Below, in pieces: positions 26,201 through 34,402 of a stretch of 64,000 nt of DNA. A program made the translations under genes and the position numbers. Positions within the stretch are counted from its first letter, which is position 1. Each line of letters begins with the position of its first letter. The notes under the pieces are model-generated. The model did not search any database. It had not been told where the DNA came from and saw only the letters and a program-made list of their open reading frames with translations. The stretch is from the NCBI RefSeq assembly GCF_017876315.1, contig NZ_JAGINU010000001.1, positions 4,030,001 to 4,094,000 on the forward strand, given 5' to 3'. This stretch comes from Pseudonocardia parietis. GTDB taxonomy: Bacteria; Actinomycetota; Actinomycetes; Mycobacteriales; Pseudonocardiaceae.

Positions 26201-27004
26201 GCCACGCAGGGCTTCCGGACCCTGGAGCGGCGCACCGGGACCCCGCTCGCGGACCTCGCCGAGGGCAGCGAGGAACGGCGCATCCACTTCGCCGACACCC
26301 AGGCCCGGCCGGTCCCGGTGATCACCAGCCCGGAGTGGTCGGGCAGCGAGACCGGCGGGCGCCGCTACGCCCCGTTCACCGTCAATGTCGAGCGGCGCAA
26401 ACCCTGGCACACCCTCACCGGGCGGATGCACTTCCTGCTCGACCACGAGTGGATCCGCGAGTTCGGCGAGATGCTGCCGATCTACCGGGTACCGCTGAAC
26501 ATGCGGGCGCTGTTCGGCGAGGGCGCGATCGGCGACACCGACGGCCGCTCGGTCGTCGTCCGCTACCTGACCCCGCACTCGAAGTGGTCGATCCACTCCG
26601 AGTACCAGGACAACCTGTTCATGCTCTCGCTGTCCCGCGGCGGCCCGGTGGTCTGGATGTCGGTCGAGGACGCCGCCGCGATCGGCGTGCGGGACAACGA
26701 CTGGGTGGAGGCGGTGAACCGCAACGGGGTGATGGCGTTGCGGGCGACCGTCAGCCACCGGATGCCGGCGGGCACCGCGTTCGTCTACCACGCCCAGGAG
26801 CGGGTGGTGAACGTCCCGCTCACCGAGACCACCGGGAAGCGCGGCGGGATCCACAATTCGCTGACCCGGATCCTGGTCAAACCGACGCACCTCATCGGTG
26901 GCTACGCCCAGCTGTCGTTCGCCTTCAACTACCTCGGCCCGACCGGAAACCAGCGCGACGAGGTCACGGTGATCCGCCGTCGCTCCCAGGAGGTGCGGTA
27001 CTGA
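23285..27004 (+). CDS. narG: Respiratory nitrate reductase alpha subunit
   Basis: The 1239-residue molybdenum enzyme reduces nitrate to nitrite. The N-terminal [4Fe-4S] motif [20 protein letters not shown] is followed by PRGCPRG. The aspartate that ligates molybdenum lies in [10 protein letters not shown]. Length and motif order are those of cytoplasmic membrane-bound NarG. No Tat signal of the periplasmic type is present. I chose ATG 23285 (GGAAAG upstream); GTG 23261 and ATG 23294 are alternatives. The stop overlaps narH by one base. First gene of a narGHJI operon. Confidence 0.96.
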   Translation: [1239 protein letters not shown]

Positions 27005-28767
27005 TGCGCGTGATGGCCCAGATGGGCATGGTCATGAACCTCGACAAGTGCATCGGGTGCCACACGTGCTCGGTCACCTGCAAACAGGCGTGGACGAACC
27101 GCGGCGGTGTCGAGTACGTCTGGTTCAACAACGTCGAGACCCGCCCCGGGCAGGGCTACCCGCGTCGCTACGCCGACCAGGAACGCTGGCAGGGCGGCTG
27201 GGTCCGCAACCGGCGCGGGCGCCTGCAGCTCAAGGCCGGCGGCCGGTGGCGCAAGCTCGCGACGATCTTCGCGAACCCGGTGCTGCCGAACATCCGGGAC
27301 TACTACGAGCCCTGGACCTACGACTACGAGACGCTCACCGAGGCGCCGCTCGGTGACGACTTCCCGGTCGCGCAGCCGCGCTCGCTGCTGACCGGCGAGC
27401 CGATGCAGGTCGAGTGGAGCGCCAACTGGGACGACGACCTGGGCGGCGGCCCCGAACTGGCGTCGCAGGACCCGGTGGTGGAGAAGCTGCGCCGCGAGTC
27501 CGAGGACGCGGTCAAGCTCGACTACGAGCGCGCGTTCATGTTCTTCCTGCCGCGGATCTGTGAGCACTGCCTGAACCCGTCGTGCGTGGCGTCCTGCCCG
27601 TCCGGGGCGATGTACAAGCGCGCCGAGGACGGCATCGTGCTCGTCGACCAGGACCAGTGCCGGGGCTGGCGGATGTGCGTGACCGGGTGCCCGTACAAGA
27701 AGGTCTACTTCAACCACCGCACCGGCAAGGCCGAGAAGTGCACGTTCTGCTACCCGCGGGTCGAGGTCGGGCTGCCGACGATCTGCTCGGAGACCTGCGT
27801 CGGGCGGCTGCGCTACATCGGTCTGGTGCTCTACGACGTCGACCGGGTCGGCGAGGCCGCCGCGGTCGAGAACGAGCAGGACCTCTACGAGGCCCAGCTC
27901 GACATCCTGCTGGACCCGAACGACCCCGAGGTGGTCGCGGCGGCGCGCCGCGACGGCATCGCCGAGGACTGGATCGTCGCCGCCCAGCGCTCGCCGGTGT
28001 ACAAGCTCGCCAAGGAGTACCGGGTGGCGCTGCCGCTGCATCCGGAGTTCCGCACGATGCCGATGGTCTGGTACATCCCGCCGCTGTCGCCGGTGGTCGA
28101 CCGGCTCACCGAGACCGGCCACGACGGCGAGTCCGCCGCCAACCTGTTCGGCGCCGTCGACGCGCTCCGGATCCCGATCGACTACCTGGCGGAGCTGTTC
28201 ACCGCGGGCGACCCGGAACCGGTGCGCGACGTGCTCAACACCCTCGCCGCGATGCGCGCGTTCATGCGCGACGTGACGCTCGGCCGCGAGATCGACGAGT
28301 CGATCCCGGCCGCCGTCGGGATGGACGGTGCCCAGATCATGGAGATGTACCGGCTGCTGGCGATCGCCAAGTACGAGGAGCGCTACGTCATCCCGACCGC
28401 GCACCAGGGCGACGCGCACCGGCTCGAGGAGCTGGCCTGCTCGCTGGACTTCGAGGGCGGGCCCGGGATGGGCGGCGAGGGACCGGACGGCGGGGCACCG
28501 TTCGGCGAGGCCTCCGGACGGCCGGTCCCGGTGTCGGTGGAGACCTTCCACGCGCTCGCCGACCGGCAGACCGCCGACGGTTTCGGCGACACGGAGAGCC
28601 GCCGCGGGCGGGTGAACCTGCTCAACTGGGACGGCCGGGGCCGGCCCGACGGCCTGTTCCCGCCCCGCCGGACGGCGGCCGAGCGGGCCCGTGACGGTGC
28701 CGCCGCGGCCGAGCACGCCGGGGACACCGGGCGGGACGGGGCCGGACCGGCGGGCGGTGCGCAGTGA
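27004..28767 (+). CDS. narH: Respiratory nitrate reductase beta subunit
   Basis: The 587-residue iron-sulfur electron-transfer subunit shows four cysteine clusters: CIGCHTCSVTCKQAW near residue 18, CEHCLNPSCVASCPSG near residue 184, CRGWRMCVTGCPYKK near residue 219 with tryptophan replacing the second cysteine ([3Fe-4S]), and CTFCYPR...CSETCVGR near residue 246. It passes electrons from NarI haems to NarG. The ATG overlaps the narG stop. The last 70 residues are glycine/alanine-rich and variable. Confidence 0.96.
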   Translation: MRVMAQMGMVMNLDKCIGCHTCSVTCKQAWTNRGGVEYVWFNNVETRPGQGYPRRYADQERWQGGWVRNRRGRLQLKAGGRWRKLATIFANPVLPNIRDYYEPWTYDYETLTEAPLGDDFPVAQPRSLLTGEPMQVEWSANWDDDLGGGPELASQDPVVEKLRRESEDAVKLDYERAFMFFLPRICEHCLNPSCVASCPSGAMYKRAEDGIVLVDQDQCRGWRMCVTGCPYKKVYFNHRTGKAEKCTFCYPRVEVGLPTICSETCVGRLRYIGLVLYDVDRVGEAAAVENEQDLYEAQLDILLDPNDPEVVAAARRDGIAEDWIVAAQRSPVYKLAKEYRVALPLHPEFRTMPMVWYIPPLSPVVDRLTETGHDGESAANLFGAVDALRIPIDYLAELFTAGDPEPVRDVLNTLAAMRAFMRDVTLGREIDESIPAAVGMDGAQIMEMYRLLAIAKYEERYVIPTAHQGDAHRLEELACSLDFEGGPGMGGEGPDGGAPFGEASGRPVPVSVETFHALADRQTADGFGDTESRRGRVNLLNWDGRGRPDGLFPPRRTAAERARDGAAAAEHAGDTGRDGAGPAGGAQ

Positions 28768-29399
28768 GGGCCGAGCTGAGCGCCCGGGACCAGACGGTCG
28801 TGCTGCAGGCGGTCTCGGTGTGCCTGCAGCACCCGGATGCGCGGGTGCTGGCTCTGTTCCCGCTCGTGCGCGCGGCCGTCGCCGAGCTGCCGGACTGTCG
28901 CTCGGCCGAACGGCTGGCCCACTTCCTCGACGTCGCCGACGCCACGCCGCCGATCCGGGCCGCGGCCCACCACGTGTCGGTGTTCGACACCCGCCGCCGG
29001 TGCTGTCCGTACCTGACCTGGTGGTCCGACGGCGAGACCCGCCGCCGCGGCGCGTCGCTGGCCGCGGTCAAGGCGCGCTTCCACGTGGCCGGGTACGAGC
29101 TGACCGGCGGCGAGCTGCCCGACTACCTGCCGGTGGTCTGCGAGTACGCGGCCACCGCCGACCTCGCCGACGGGCTGGCGCTGCTGCAGGAGCACCGGCC
29201 CGGCCTGGAGCTGCTGCGCCTGGCGCTGCTGGACGCCGAGACCCCGTACGCGGCGCCGGTGGAGGCGCTGTGCGCACTGCTGCCCGGCGCCTCACCGCGC
29301 GACGTCGCCGCGGCCAAGGCGCTGGCCCGCTCCGGCCCGCCGCGCGAGCAGGTCGGGCTGGAGCTCGCCCCGTTCACCCCCGCCGGAGGAGCGTCATGA
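28764..29399 (+). CDS. narJ: Nitrate reductase maturation chaperone
   Basis: The 211-residue helical protein is the system-specific chaperone that holds NarGH apoprotein during cofactor insertion and membrane attachment. The family pattern includes VSVFDTRRRCCPYLTWWSDG near residue 72 and LPDYLPVVCEYA near residue 115. The start is GTG, overlapping the narH TGA by three bases, and the stop overlaps the narI ATG. The tight overlaps imply coupled translation across all four genes. Confidence 0.93.
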   Translation: MRAELSARDQTVVLQAVSVCLQHPDARVLALFPLVRAAVAELPDCRSAERLAHFLDVADATPPIRAAAHHVSVFDTRRRCCPYLTWWSDGETRRRGASLAAVKARFHVAGYELTGGELPDYLPVVCEYAATADLADGLALLQEHRPGLELLRLALLDAETPYAAPVEALCALLPGASPRDVAAAKALARSGPPREQVGLELAPFTPAGGAS

Positions 29400-30127
29400 C
29401 CACGACCTGGCTCGACGTCCTGCTCTGGGCAGTGCTGCCCTACGTGATGGTGGTCGTGCTCGTCGGCGGCACGATCTGGCGCTACCGCTACGACCGGTTC
29501 GGCTGGACCACCCGGTCCTCGGAGCTGCACGAGTCACGCCTGCTGCGGATCGGCAGCCCGATGTTCCACTTCGGGCTGCTGGTCGTGATCGTCGGCCACG
29601 TCATCGGGCTGGTCATCCCGGCATCGTGGACCGCCGCGATCGGCATCACCCAGGAGGCCTACCACGTGCAGGCGCTGGTGCTGGGCGCGATCGCCGGGAT
29701 CAGCACGCTGGCCGGGATCGCGATCCTGATCTACCGGCGGCGCACCACCGGCCCGGTGTTCTCGGCGACCACCCGCAACGACAAGCTCATGTACGTGGTG
29801 CTGGTCGCCGCGATCGTGGCCGGGCTGGCGACGACGCTGCTGGGCGCGGCCGGCGGCGAGGAGCACAACTACCGCGAGTCGGTCTCGCCGTGGTTCCGCT
29901 CGCTGTTCGTGCTGCAGCCCGACGTCGCGTCGATGGCGGCGGCGTCCACCGGGTTCCACCTGCACACGCTGATCGGGATGGCGCTGTTCGTCATCTGGCC
30001 GTTCACCCGGCTCGTGCACGCCTTCACCGCGCCGCTGCAGTACCTGTTCCGGCCCTACATCGTCTACCGCAGCCGCGACGGCGGTCCGGCGGCCCGGCCC
30101 GACCGGCGCGGCTGGGAACGGGTCTGA
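29396..30127 (+). CDS. narI: Nitrate reductase gamma subunit, cytochrome b
   Basis: The 243-residue membrane protein has five helices starting WLDVLLWAVLPYVMVVVLVG. Haem-ligand histidines lie in PMFHFGLLVVIVGHVIG and in STGFHLHTLIGMALF with the later VHAF. It takes electrons from menaquinol and anchors NarGH. GGAGG precedes the ATG by five bases and the ATG overlaps the narJ stop. It ends 19 bases from the convergent hemerythrin gene. Confidence 0.95.
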   Translation: MTTTWLDVLLWAVLPYVMVVVLVGGTIWRYRYDRFGWTTRSSELHESRLLRIGSPMFHFGLLVVIVGHVIGLVIPASWTAAIGITQEAYHVQALVLGAIAGISTLAGIAILIYRRRTTGPVFSATTRNDKLMYVVLVAAIVAGLATTLLGAAGGEEHNYRESVSPWFRSLFVLQPDVASMAAASTGFHLHTLIGMALFVIWPFTRLVHAFTAPLQYLFRPYIVYRSRDGGPAARPDRRGWERV

Positions 30128-30146
30128 CCTCCGTCACGCGAGAGAA

Positions 30147-30620
30147 TCACCCGATGGCCGGACGGTGATCCGGGTGTGCCTCGGCCCACGCCGCCATCGC
30201 CCTGTTCCAGCCCGGGCCGTCCAGCGTCACCAGAGTCGCAGGGAACAGCCCATCCTCCTCACGCGCGATGTGGTCGCGCAGGTCGGCCATCTCCCGGCGC
30301 AGCCGCTGCACGTCCGCGGGGTCGCCCAGATCGATCCGCTCCAGAAACGCCTCGAGGGCCCGGTGCTCGGCAGCCAGCGTCCCGACGTAGTCGACGTAGA
30401 GATCGTCGGCCTCGGCCATCACGACGAACACGCCGTTCTCCTCTCCCCGCCAGTGGCTGCGCAGCTCCCCGGCCATCTCGACCACCAGCCGGTCCGCGGT
30501 GTGCCGATCACCGTGTTCGAGTGCCCGCAGTGCCCCGCCCCCCAGCGTGGTCGCGCGTTCGTGCTCGGCGATGTAGTCCCGGATCAGCGGGATCTCACGA
30601 CAACCGCAGTAGTGGCACAC
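30147..30620 (-). CDS. Hemerythrin-domain protein with N-terminal CxxCGC
   Basis: The 157-residue four-helix protein carries the metal-ligand pattern of hemerythrins: EHERATTL, HWRGEENGVF, EHRALEAFLE and HIAREEDGLFP. It starts VCHYCGCREIPLIRDYIAEH; the CHYCGC opening is typical of one actinobacterial hemerythrin group and argues for GTG 30620 rather than upstream starts. A di-iron site would sense or bind oxygen or nitric oxide, which fits its position after the nitrate reductase operon. No strong ribosome site is visible. Confidence 0.83.
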   Translation of the reverse strand: MCHYCGCREIPLIRDYIAEHERATTLGGGALRALEHGDRHTADRLVVEMAGELRSHWRGEENGVFVVMAEADDLYVDYVGTLAAEHRALEAFLERIDLGDPADVQRLRREMADLRDHIAREEDGLFPATLVTLDGPGWNRAMAAWAEAHPDHRPAIG

Positions 30621-30673
30621 GCGCCGCAGGGTCCCAGCCGCAGCCCTACCGGGCCAACATGATCCGCCCCGGG

Positions 30674-30898
30674 TCATGCCGGTACACGGCTCGCCGCCGC
30701 CCACTCGATCGCGGCCGCCGCCCGGTCGTGTGCGAAGTGGCGCACCTCGGGGTGCAGGGCCAGGTTTGCCGGCTGCGGGCCGTGGGTGCCGAGGAACCCG
30801 ACCACGGCGAGCGCGACCCGCCGGATTCGGTTCTGGTGCCCGGCCACGAACGTGACGTGCCGGATCAGGCTGCGCAGATTCGCCCAGTCGGGGAATCC
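30674..30898 (-). pseudogene. C-terminal remnant of a STAS/SpoIIAA-like protein
   Basis: The last 74 codons of this frame read GFPDWANLRSLIRHVTFVAG, then NRIRRVALAVVGFLGTHGPQ and HPEVRHFAHDRAAAAIEWAA. This is the pattern of short STAS/SEC14-like (SpoIIAA-type) proteins. Nothing recognisable precedes it and no start codon with a ribosome site is found, so the N-terminal half is lost. The break coincides with the start of the ATP-grasp relic on the opposite strand. Confidence 0.5.
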
Positions 30899-30914
30899 GG
30901 TACGCCCCGGTCTA

Positions 30915-31493
30915 CCGGGTGCACGGTGGCGACGATGCTGTCGCCCGCCGGCGGTCGCTGGGCCGGCCGGTGGCGTTGAAGGCCGACGCGGCCGGCCTGC
31001 TGCACAAGAGCCGGGAGGGTGGGGGTGCTGGATCTGGACTCCGAGGCCGAGGTGCGCGACGGCGTCGAGCACCTCGCGCGGCGGTTCGGGTCCCGACTCG
31101 ACGGTGTCCTGGTCCAGCCGACGGCGCCGCCCGGGGTCGAGGTGCTGGTCGGGATGACCCTCGACGAGGTCGTCGGCCCGATGCTGACCCTCGGCCGGGG
31201 CGGTACTGCAACCGATCTGCTCGGCGACGGCCGCCGACACCTGCTGGTGCCTGCGGGCGCGTCGGAGGCGGGGGGCGCGCTGGAACAGGCAGGCCTCGGT
31301 GCCGCGGTGCTCGGGCGGCATTCGCTGAGGTGCAGGACGTGGTGACGCGCTGGGGTTGGCTGGCGACCACGGTTGCGGGCCTGTGGAGGCCGAGATCAAT
31401 CCACTGGTCGTGGGAACGGACGGGGCCGTCATCGCCGTCGACGTGCGAGCCCGGTTGGCGGGCCCGGACGACGCCCAGCGTCTCGCGACATGA
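30915..31493 (+). pseudogene. Decayed ATP-grasp domain of an acyl-CoA synthetase (NDP-forming)
   Basis: Three frames together spell an ATP-grasp subunit. RPVALKADAAGLLHKSREGG lies near 30970, then VLDLDSEAEVRDGVEHLARR through GRGGTATDLLGDGRR at 31019-31330 in a second frame, then VEAEINPLVVGTDGAVIAVD with a stop at 31493. These are the usual landmarks of NDP-forming acyl-CoA synthetase or protein acetyltransferase-linked ATP-grasp domains. At least two frameshifts break it and the CoA-binding part is absent. Confidence 0.7.
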
Positions 31494-31622
31494 CCGGGAG
31501 CGCTCCGCCCATTCCGGCTCCGCAGGGCGCCCGAGCGCCCGACCACCGTGACGGCGAAGCCGTGCGCAGAATGAGGCCGTGCGCAGTGTGCGCCCCCGGA
31601 GGTTCGACCGGCGCAGGGCGGT

Positions 31623-33110
31623 TCAGCCCGTGGTCGTTGCGTCGGCGCGGCACGCGGTGGTGGTGTCCTCCCAGGCCCGCACGGCCGCGTCGACCGACTC
31701 CCGTGCCGGGCCGGTGGTCCATACGGTGACCGCGTCCGGCCAGGGCCCGGTGCGGTCGGCCATCTCGCGGGCGATGTCCGGGGAGGCGTCCGACGGGTTC
31801 GGGGCGCGCGTGCGGATCCGGTCCTCGGCGGTGGCGGGATCGGTGCGGCACTGCAGGGGCAGGAACGCGGCCCGGGCCTGGCGGGCGAGGTCGGCGGCGG
31901 TATCGCGCCACCGCCGATCGGTCCAGGATGCGTCCAGGACGACGGACTCGCCGCGGGCCAGCAGCAGCCCGGCCCGGCGGAGCAGCTCGGAGTAGGTGGC
32001 GTCGGTGTGGGTGGGGGAGTAGATCCCCTCCCCGTAGCCGGCCGCGGCGGAGTCGGCCGGGTCGAGCCCGGCGAGCTCCTTGCGCAACCGGTCGCTGGAC
32101 AGCACGACCGCACCGGTGCGCGTGGCCAGCCCGGCGGCCACGGTGGACTTGCCGACCCCGGGCAGTCCACCGACGACCGCGAGGCGCACCGCCGCTGCCC
32201 GCAGTCGGCGGACGGCGAGGTCCAGATGGGTGCGCGCCAGGTCCGCGGCCGGGTCGTCGCCCTGGTCGTGGCGCAGGCAGGCGACCTTGCAGCGGACCAA
32301 CGCCCGGTAGGCGATGTAGTGGTCGGCCAGCGACGCCGCAGCGGTGTCCCCGGCGAACTCCCGATAGGCCTCCAACAACCTCTCCGCGGCGTTGGGTGAG
32401 CCGAGTCGTTCCAGGTCCATCGCCAGGAACGCGACGTCGTCGATGCCGTCCACATAGCGCAGGCGGTCGTCGAAGTCGAGGCAGTCCAGCAGCCGGGGGC
32501 CGTCGTCGAGGCAGAAGATGTCATCGGCGAGCAGGTCGCCGTGCCCGTCGACGACCCGACCGGCCCGTACCCGCTCGGCGAAAAGAGGTTCCCGGCCGGT
32601 TAGGTAGTCGTGCACCAGCGCCGCGGCCTCGTCGAGCAGGTCCGGGTCCAGCGGCCGCCCGGCGAACGGCGCGAGCTCGGCGAGGTTGGCCTCCCACCGC
32701 GCGGCCACCGCGTCCCGCTCACCCGCCGCGGCGGCCTGAGCGGTGCGCGGGGCGTCGGCGTGGAAGCGGGCGACCAGCCGGCCGACCGCGCGCACCTCGT
32801 CGGTGACGTCGTGCCCGTCGCGGGCCAGGGTGGACAGCCGCCGGTCGGCCGGCATCCGGCGCATCACCAGGACCGGCTCCGGTGCATCGCCCTCCGGTCC
32901 GGTGAACGCGCCGACGCCGAGGTAGCAGTCCGGGGCCAGGCGTCGGTTGAGCTCCAGCTCCCGCTCCAGTGCCGCACGCCGCAGCTCGATGCGGCTGAAG
33001 TCGCAGAACGCGGTCCGGACCGGCTTCTTGAGCTTGTAGGCGCGGTCGCCGAGCAGCAGCACGACGCCGATGTGCGTCTCGTGGGCCACCGCGCCGGCCG
33101 ACGGGCTCAC
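31623..33110 (-). CDS. Phosphotransferase-like and P-loop kinase fusion (Rv2004c-like)
   Basis: The 495-residue protein has two parts. Residues 1-300 resemble an aminoglycoside-phosphotransferase fold, with a Brenner-type loop VVDGHGDLLADDIFCLDDG and LLDCLDFDDRLRYVDGIDDV. Residues about 330-495 form a P-loop kinase with Walker A GGLPGVGKSTVAAGLA and the substrate-lid pattern RTDPATAEDRIRTR. Architecture and length match Rv2004c, which neighbours a tandem USP in the mycobacterial DosR regulon; the same pairing is seen here. GTG start overlaps the USP stop (GTGA). Substrate unknown. Confidence 0.85.
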   Translation of the reverse strand: MSPSAGAVAHETHIGVVLLLGDRAYKLKKPVRTAFCDFSRIELRRAALERELELNRRLAPDCYLGVGAFTGPEGDAPEPVLVMRRMPADRRLSTLARDGHDVTDEVRAVGRLVARFHADAPRTAQAAAAGERDAVAARWEANLAELAPFAGRPLDPDLLDEAAALVHDYLTGREPLFAERVRAGRVVDGHGDLLADDIFCLDDGPRLLDCLDFDDRLRYVDGIDDVAFLAMDLERLGSPNAAERLLEAYREFAGDTAAASLADHYIAYRALVRCKVACLRHDQGDDPAADLARTHLDLAVRRLRAAAVRLAVVGGLPGVGKSTVAAGLATRTGAVVLSSDRLRKELAGLDPADSAAAGYGEGIYSPTHTDATYSELLRRAGLLLARGESVVLDASWTDRRWRDTAADLARQARAAFLPLQCRTDPATAEDRIRTRAPNPSDASPDIAREMADRTGPWPDAVTVWTTGPARESVDAAVRAWEDTTTACRADATTTG

Positions 33111-34018
33111 GGCTGTATCTCGGAATGGTCCAACGGCCCGGTCGCGGTGAGGACGACGACCGGGCAGTGCGCGTGGTGCAGGACGGTGCGGCTGACCGAG
33201 CCGAGCAGGAGTCCTGCCAGGGCGCCGTTGCCGCGGGAGCCGACGACGAGCAGCTGCGCCCGCTCGGCGGCCCGCAGCAGGGCCTCGGTGGGGTGGCCCC
33301 GCACCAGCTCGGTCTCGATCGGCACGTCCGGGCGTGCGGTCCGGGCCGGCTGCACGGACTTGTCCAGCTGGCCGTGCTCGGCGTCCTCGACGGCGCCCCG
33401 TTTTTCGAGCAGCTCCAGCACGAAGGGGTCGATCCGGTCGTGGCTCCAGGCCCGGACGGCGAGCACCGAGGTCCCGAGCGCGCCGGCGGCGTCGACGGCG
33501 TGGCGCAGGGCCTGCGCGCCCGGGTCGGAGCCGTCCACCCCGACCACCACCGGTCCGTCTTCGGCACCCGGCCCGCGGACGACGACCACCGGGCACGGGG
33601 AGGTCGCCGAGAGCGCCATCGACACCGACCCGGCGAGCATCCCGGTGAACCCGCCGCGGCCGCGGCTGCCCACGACCAGCAGCTGTGCGGTCTGCGCTTC
33701 GGTGAGCAGCGCGCGTTTCGGCGAGCCGACGAGGACGACGTGGGAAACGATCAGCTCCGGGGCCAGGACGTGGGCCTGCGCCGCGGCGCCGGTGAGTTCT
33801 GTGCGGATGTGTGCCAGCAGCCTGTCCTGTTCCCGCGGATCCAGCTCGCCCACCGCCGCCATCGGCCGGTAGCCCGCCCACTCGACCACGCCGACCAGGC
33901 GCAACGGTGCGCTCCGGCGCCGCGCCTCGGCGGCGGCCCAGCGCACGGCGGCCAGCGCCGACTCCGAACCGTCCACGCCGGCGACGACCGCCGGCACCTC
34001 CCCCTCGGCCATGGTCAT
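33107..34018 (-). CDS. Tandem-domain universal stress protein (Rv2005c-like)
   Basis: The 303-residue protein has two UspA domains. Domain 1 opens AVVAGVDGSESALAAVRWAA with loop GSRGRGGFTGMLAGS. Domain 2 opens PVVVGVDGSDPGAQALRHAV with loop GSRGNGALAGLLLGS. It is cotranslated with the kinase-fold gene after it, the order of Rv2005c-Rv2004c. ATG 34018 follows GGGGAGGAG by about ten bases; ATG 34012 is an alternative. A DosR-like box lies 104 bases upstream. It is the last island gene before the mutA operon. Confidence 0.92.
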   Translation of the reverse strand: MTMAEGEVPAVVAGVDGSESALAAVRWAAAEARRRSAPLRLVGVVEWAGYRPMAAVGELDPREQDRLLAHIRTELTGAAAQAHVLAPELIVSHVVLVGSPKRALLTEAQTAQLLVVGSRGRGGFTGMLAGSVSMALSATSPCPVVVVRGPGAEDGPVVVGVDGSDPGAQALRHAVDAAGALGTSVLAVRAWSHDRIDPFVLELLEKRGAVEDAEHGQLDKSVQPARTARPDVPIETELVRGHPTEALLRAAERAQLLVVGSRGNGALAGLLLGSVSRTVLHHAHCPVVVLTATGPLDHSEIQP

Positions 34019-34121
34019 GTTCGGCCGCTCCTCCCCGTCGAGCGTCGGTCGGCAACGCCCCGAGCGTTGACCGGCCTGGTGTGTGCTGCCCACGGTGTCA
34101 GCGGGAGCGGCTGCAGCACAG

Positions 34122-34135
34122 GGGGCGGAAGTCCC
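34122..34135. promoter_or_regulatory. DosR-box-like site
   Basis: GGGGCGGAAGTCCC matches 11 of 14 DosR-core positions, with the right half AAGTCCC intact. It lies 104 bases before the USP-kinase pair at 34018(-) and on the far side of the region leading to mutA. Confidence 0.43.
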
Positions 34136-34402
34136 GGGTGGCGATCACCGGCGATGTCCGGCCGCGCGCCCCGCGCGGCGCGGGTGGGAACGGTCTGATC
34201 CCGGCCACGACAAGTGTGATCCCGGCCATGACTATCGGCATCCACGTCCGTCGAGTGCGTCACACGGTGTGCGCGCCTCGCCACACGTCCTGCATCCGGC
34301 GGGCCGTGCTCACTAGACTCCGCTGCACTTCGGCGACGCCACCGCGGCGGCGCCCGGCGGGCAACGAGGCCGCCCCGCGGGCCGGTGAGGAGAACAGAGC
34401 GC

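Noticed and set aside
23606..26890. A 1094-codon minus-strand frame opposite narG
   Set aside because: narG is certain from its iron-sulfur and molybdenum motifs; the opposite frame is compositionally a shadow without recognisable domains.
24943..27003. Upstream extension of narH within the narG gene
   Set aside because: The extension is an alternative frame of narG; the NarH N-terminus MAQMGMVMNLDKCIGCHTC begins just after the ATG at 27004, which overlaps the narG stop.
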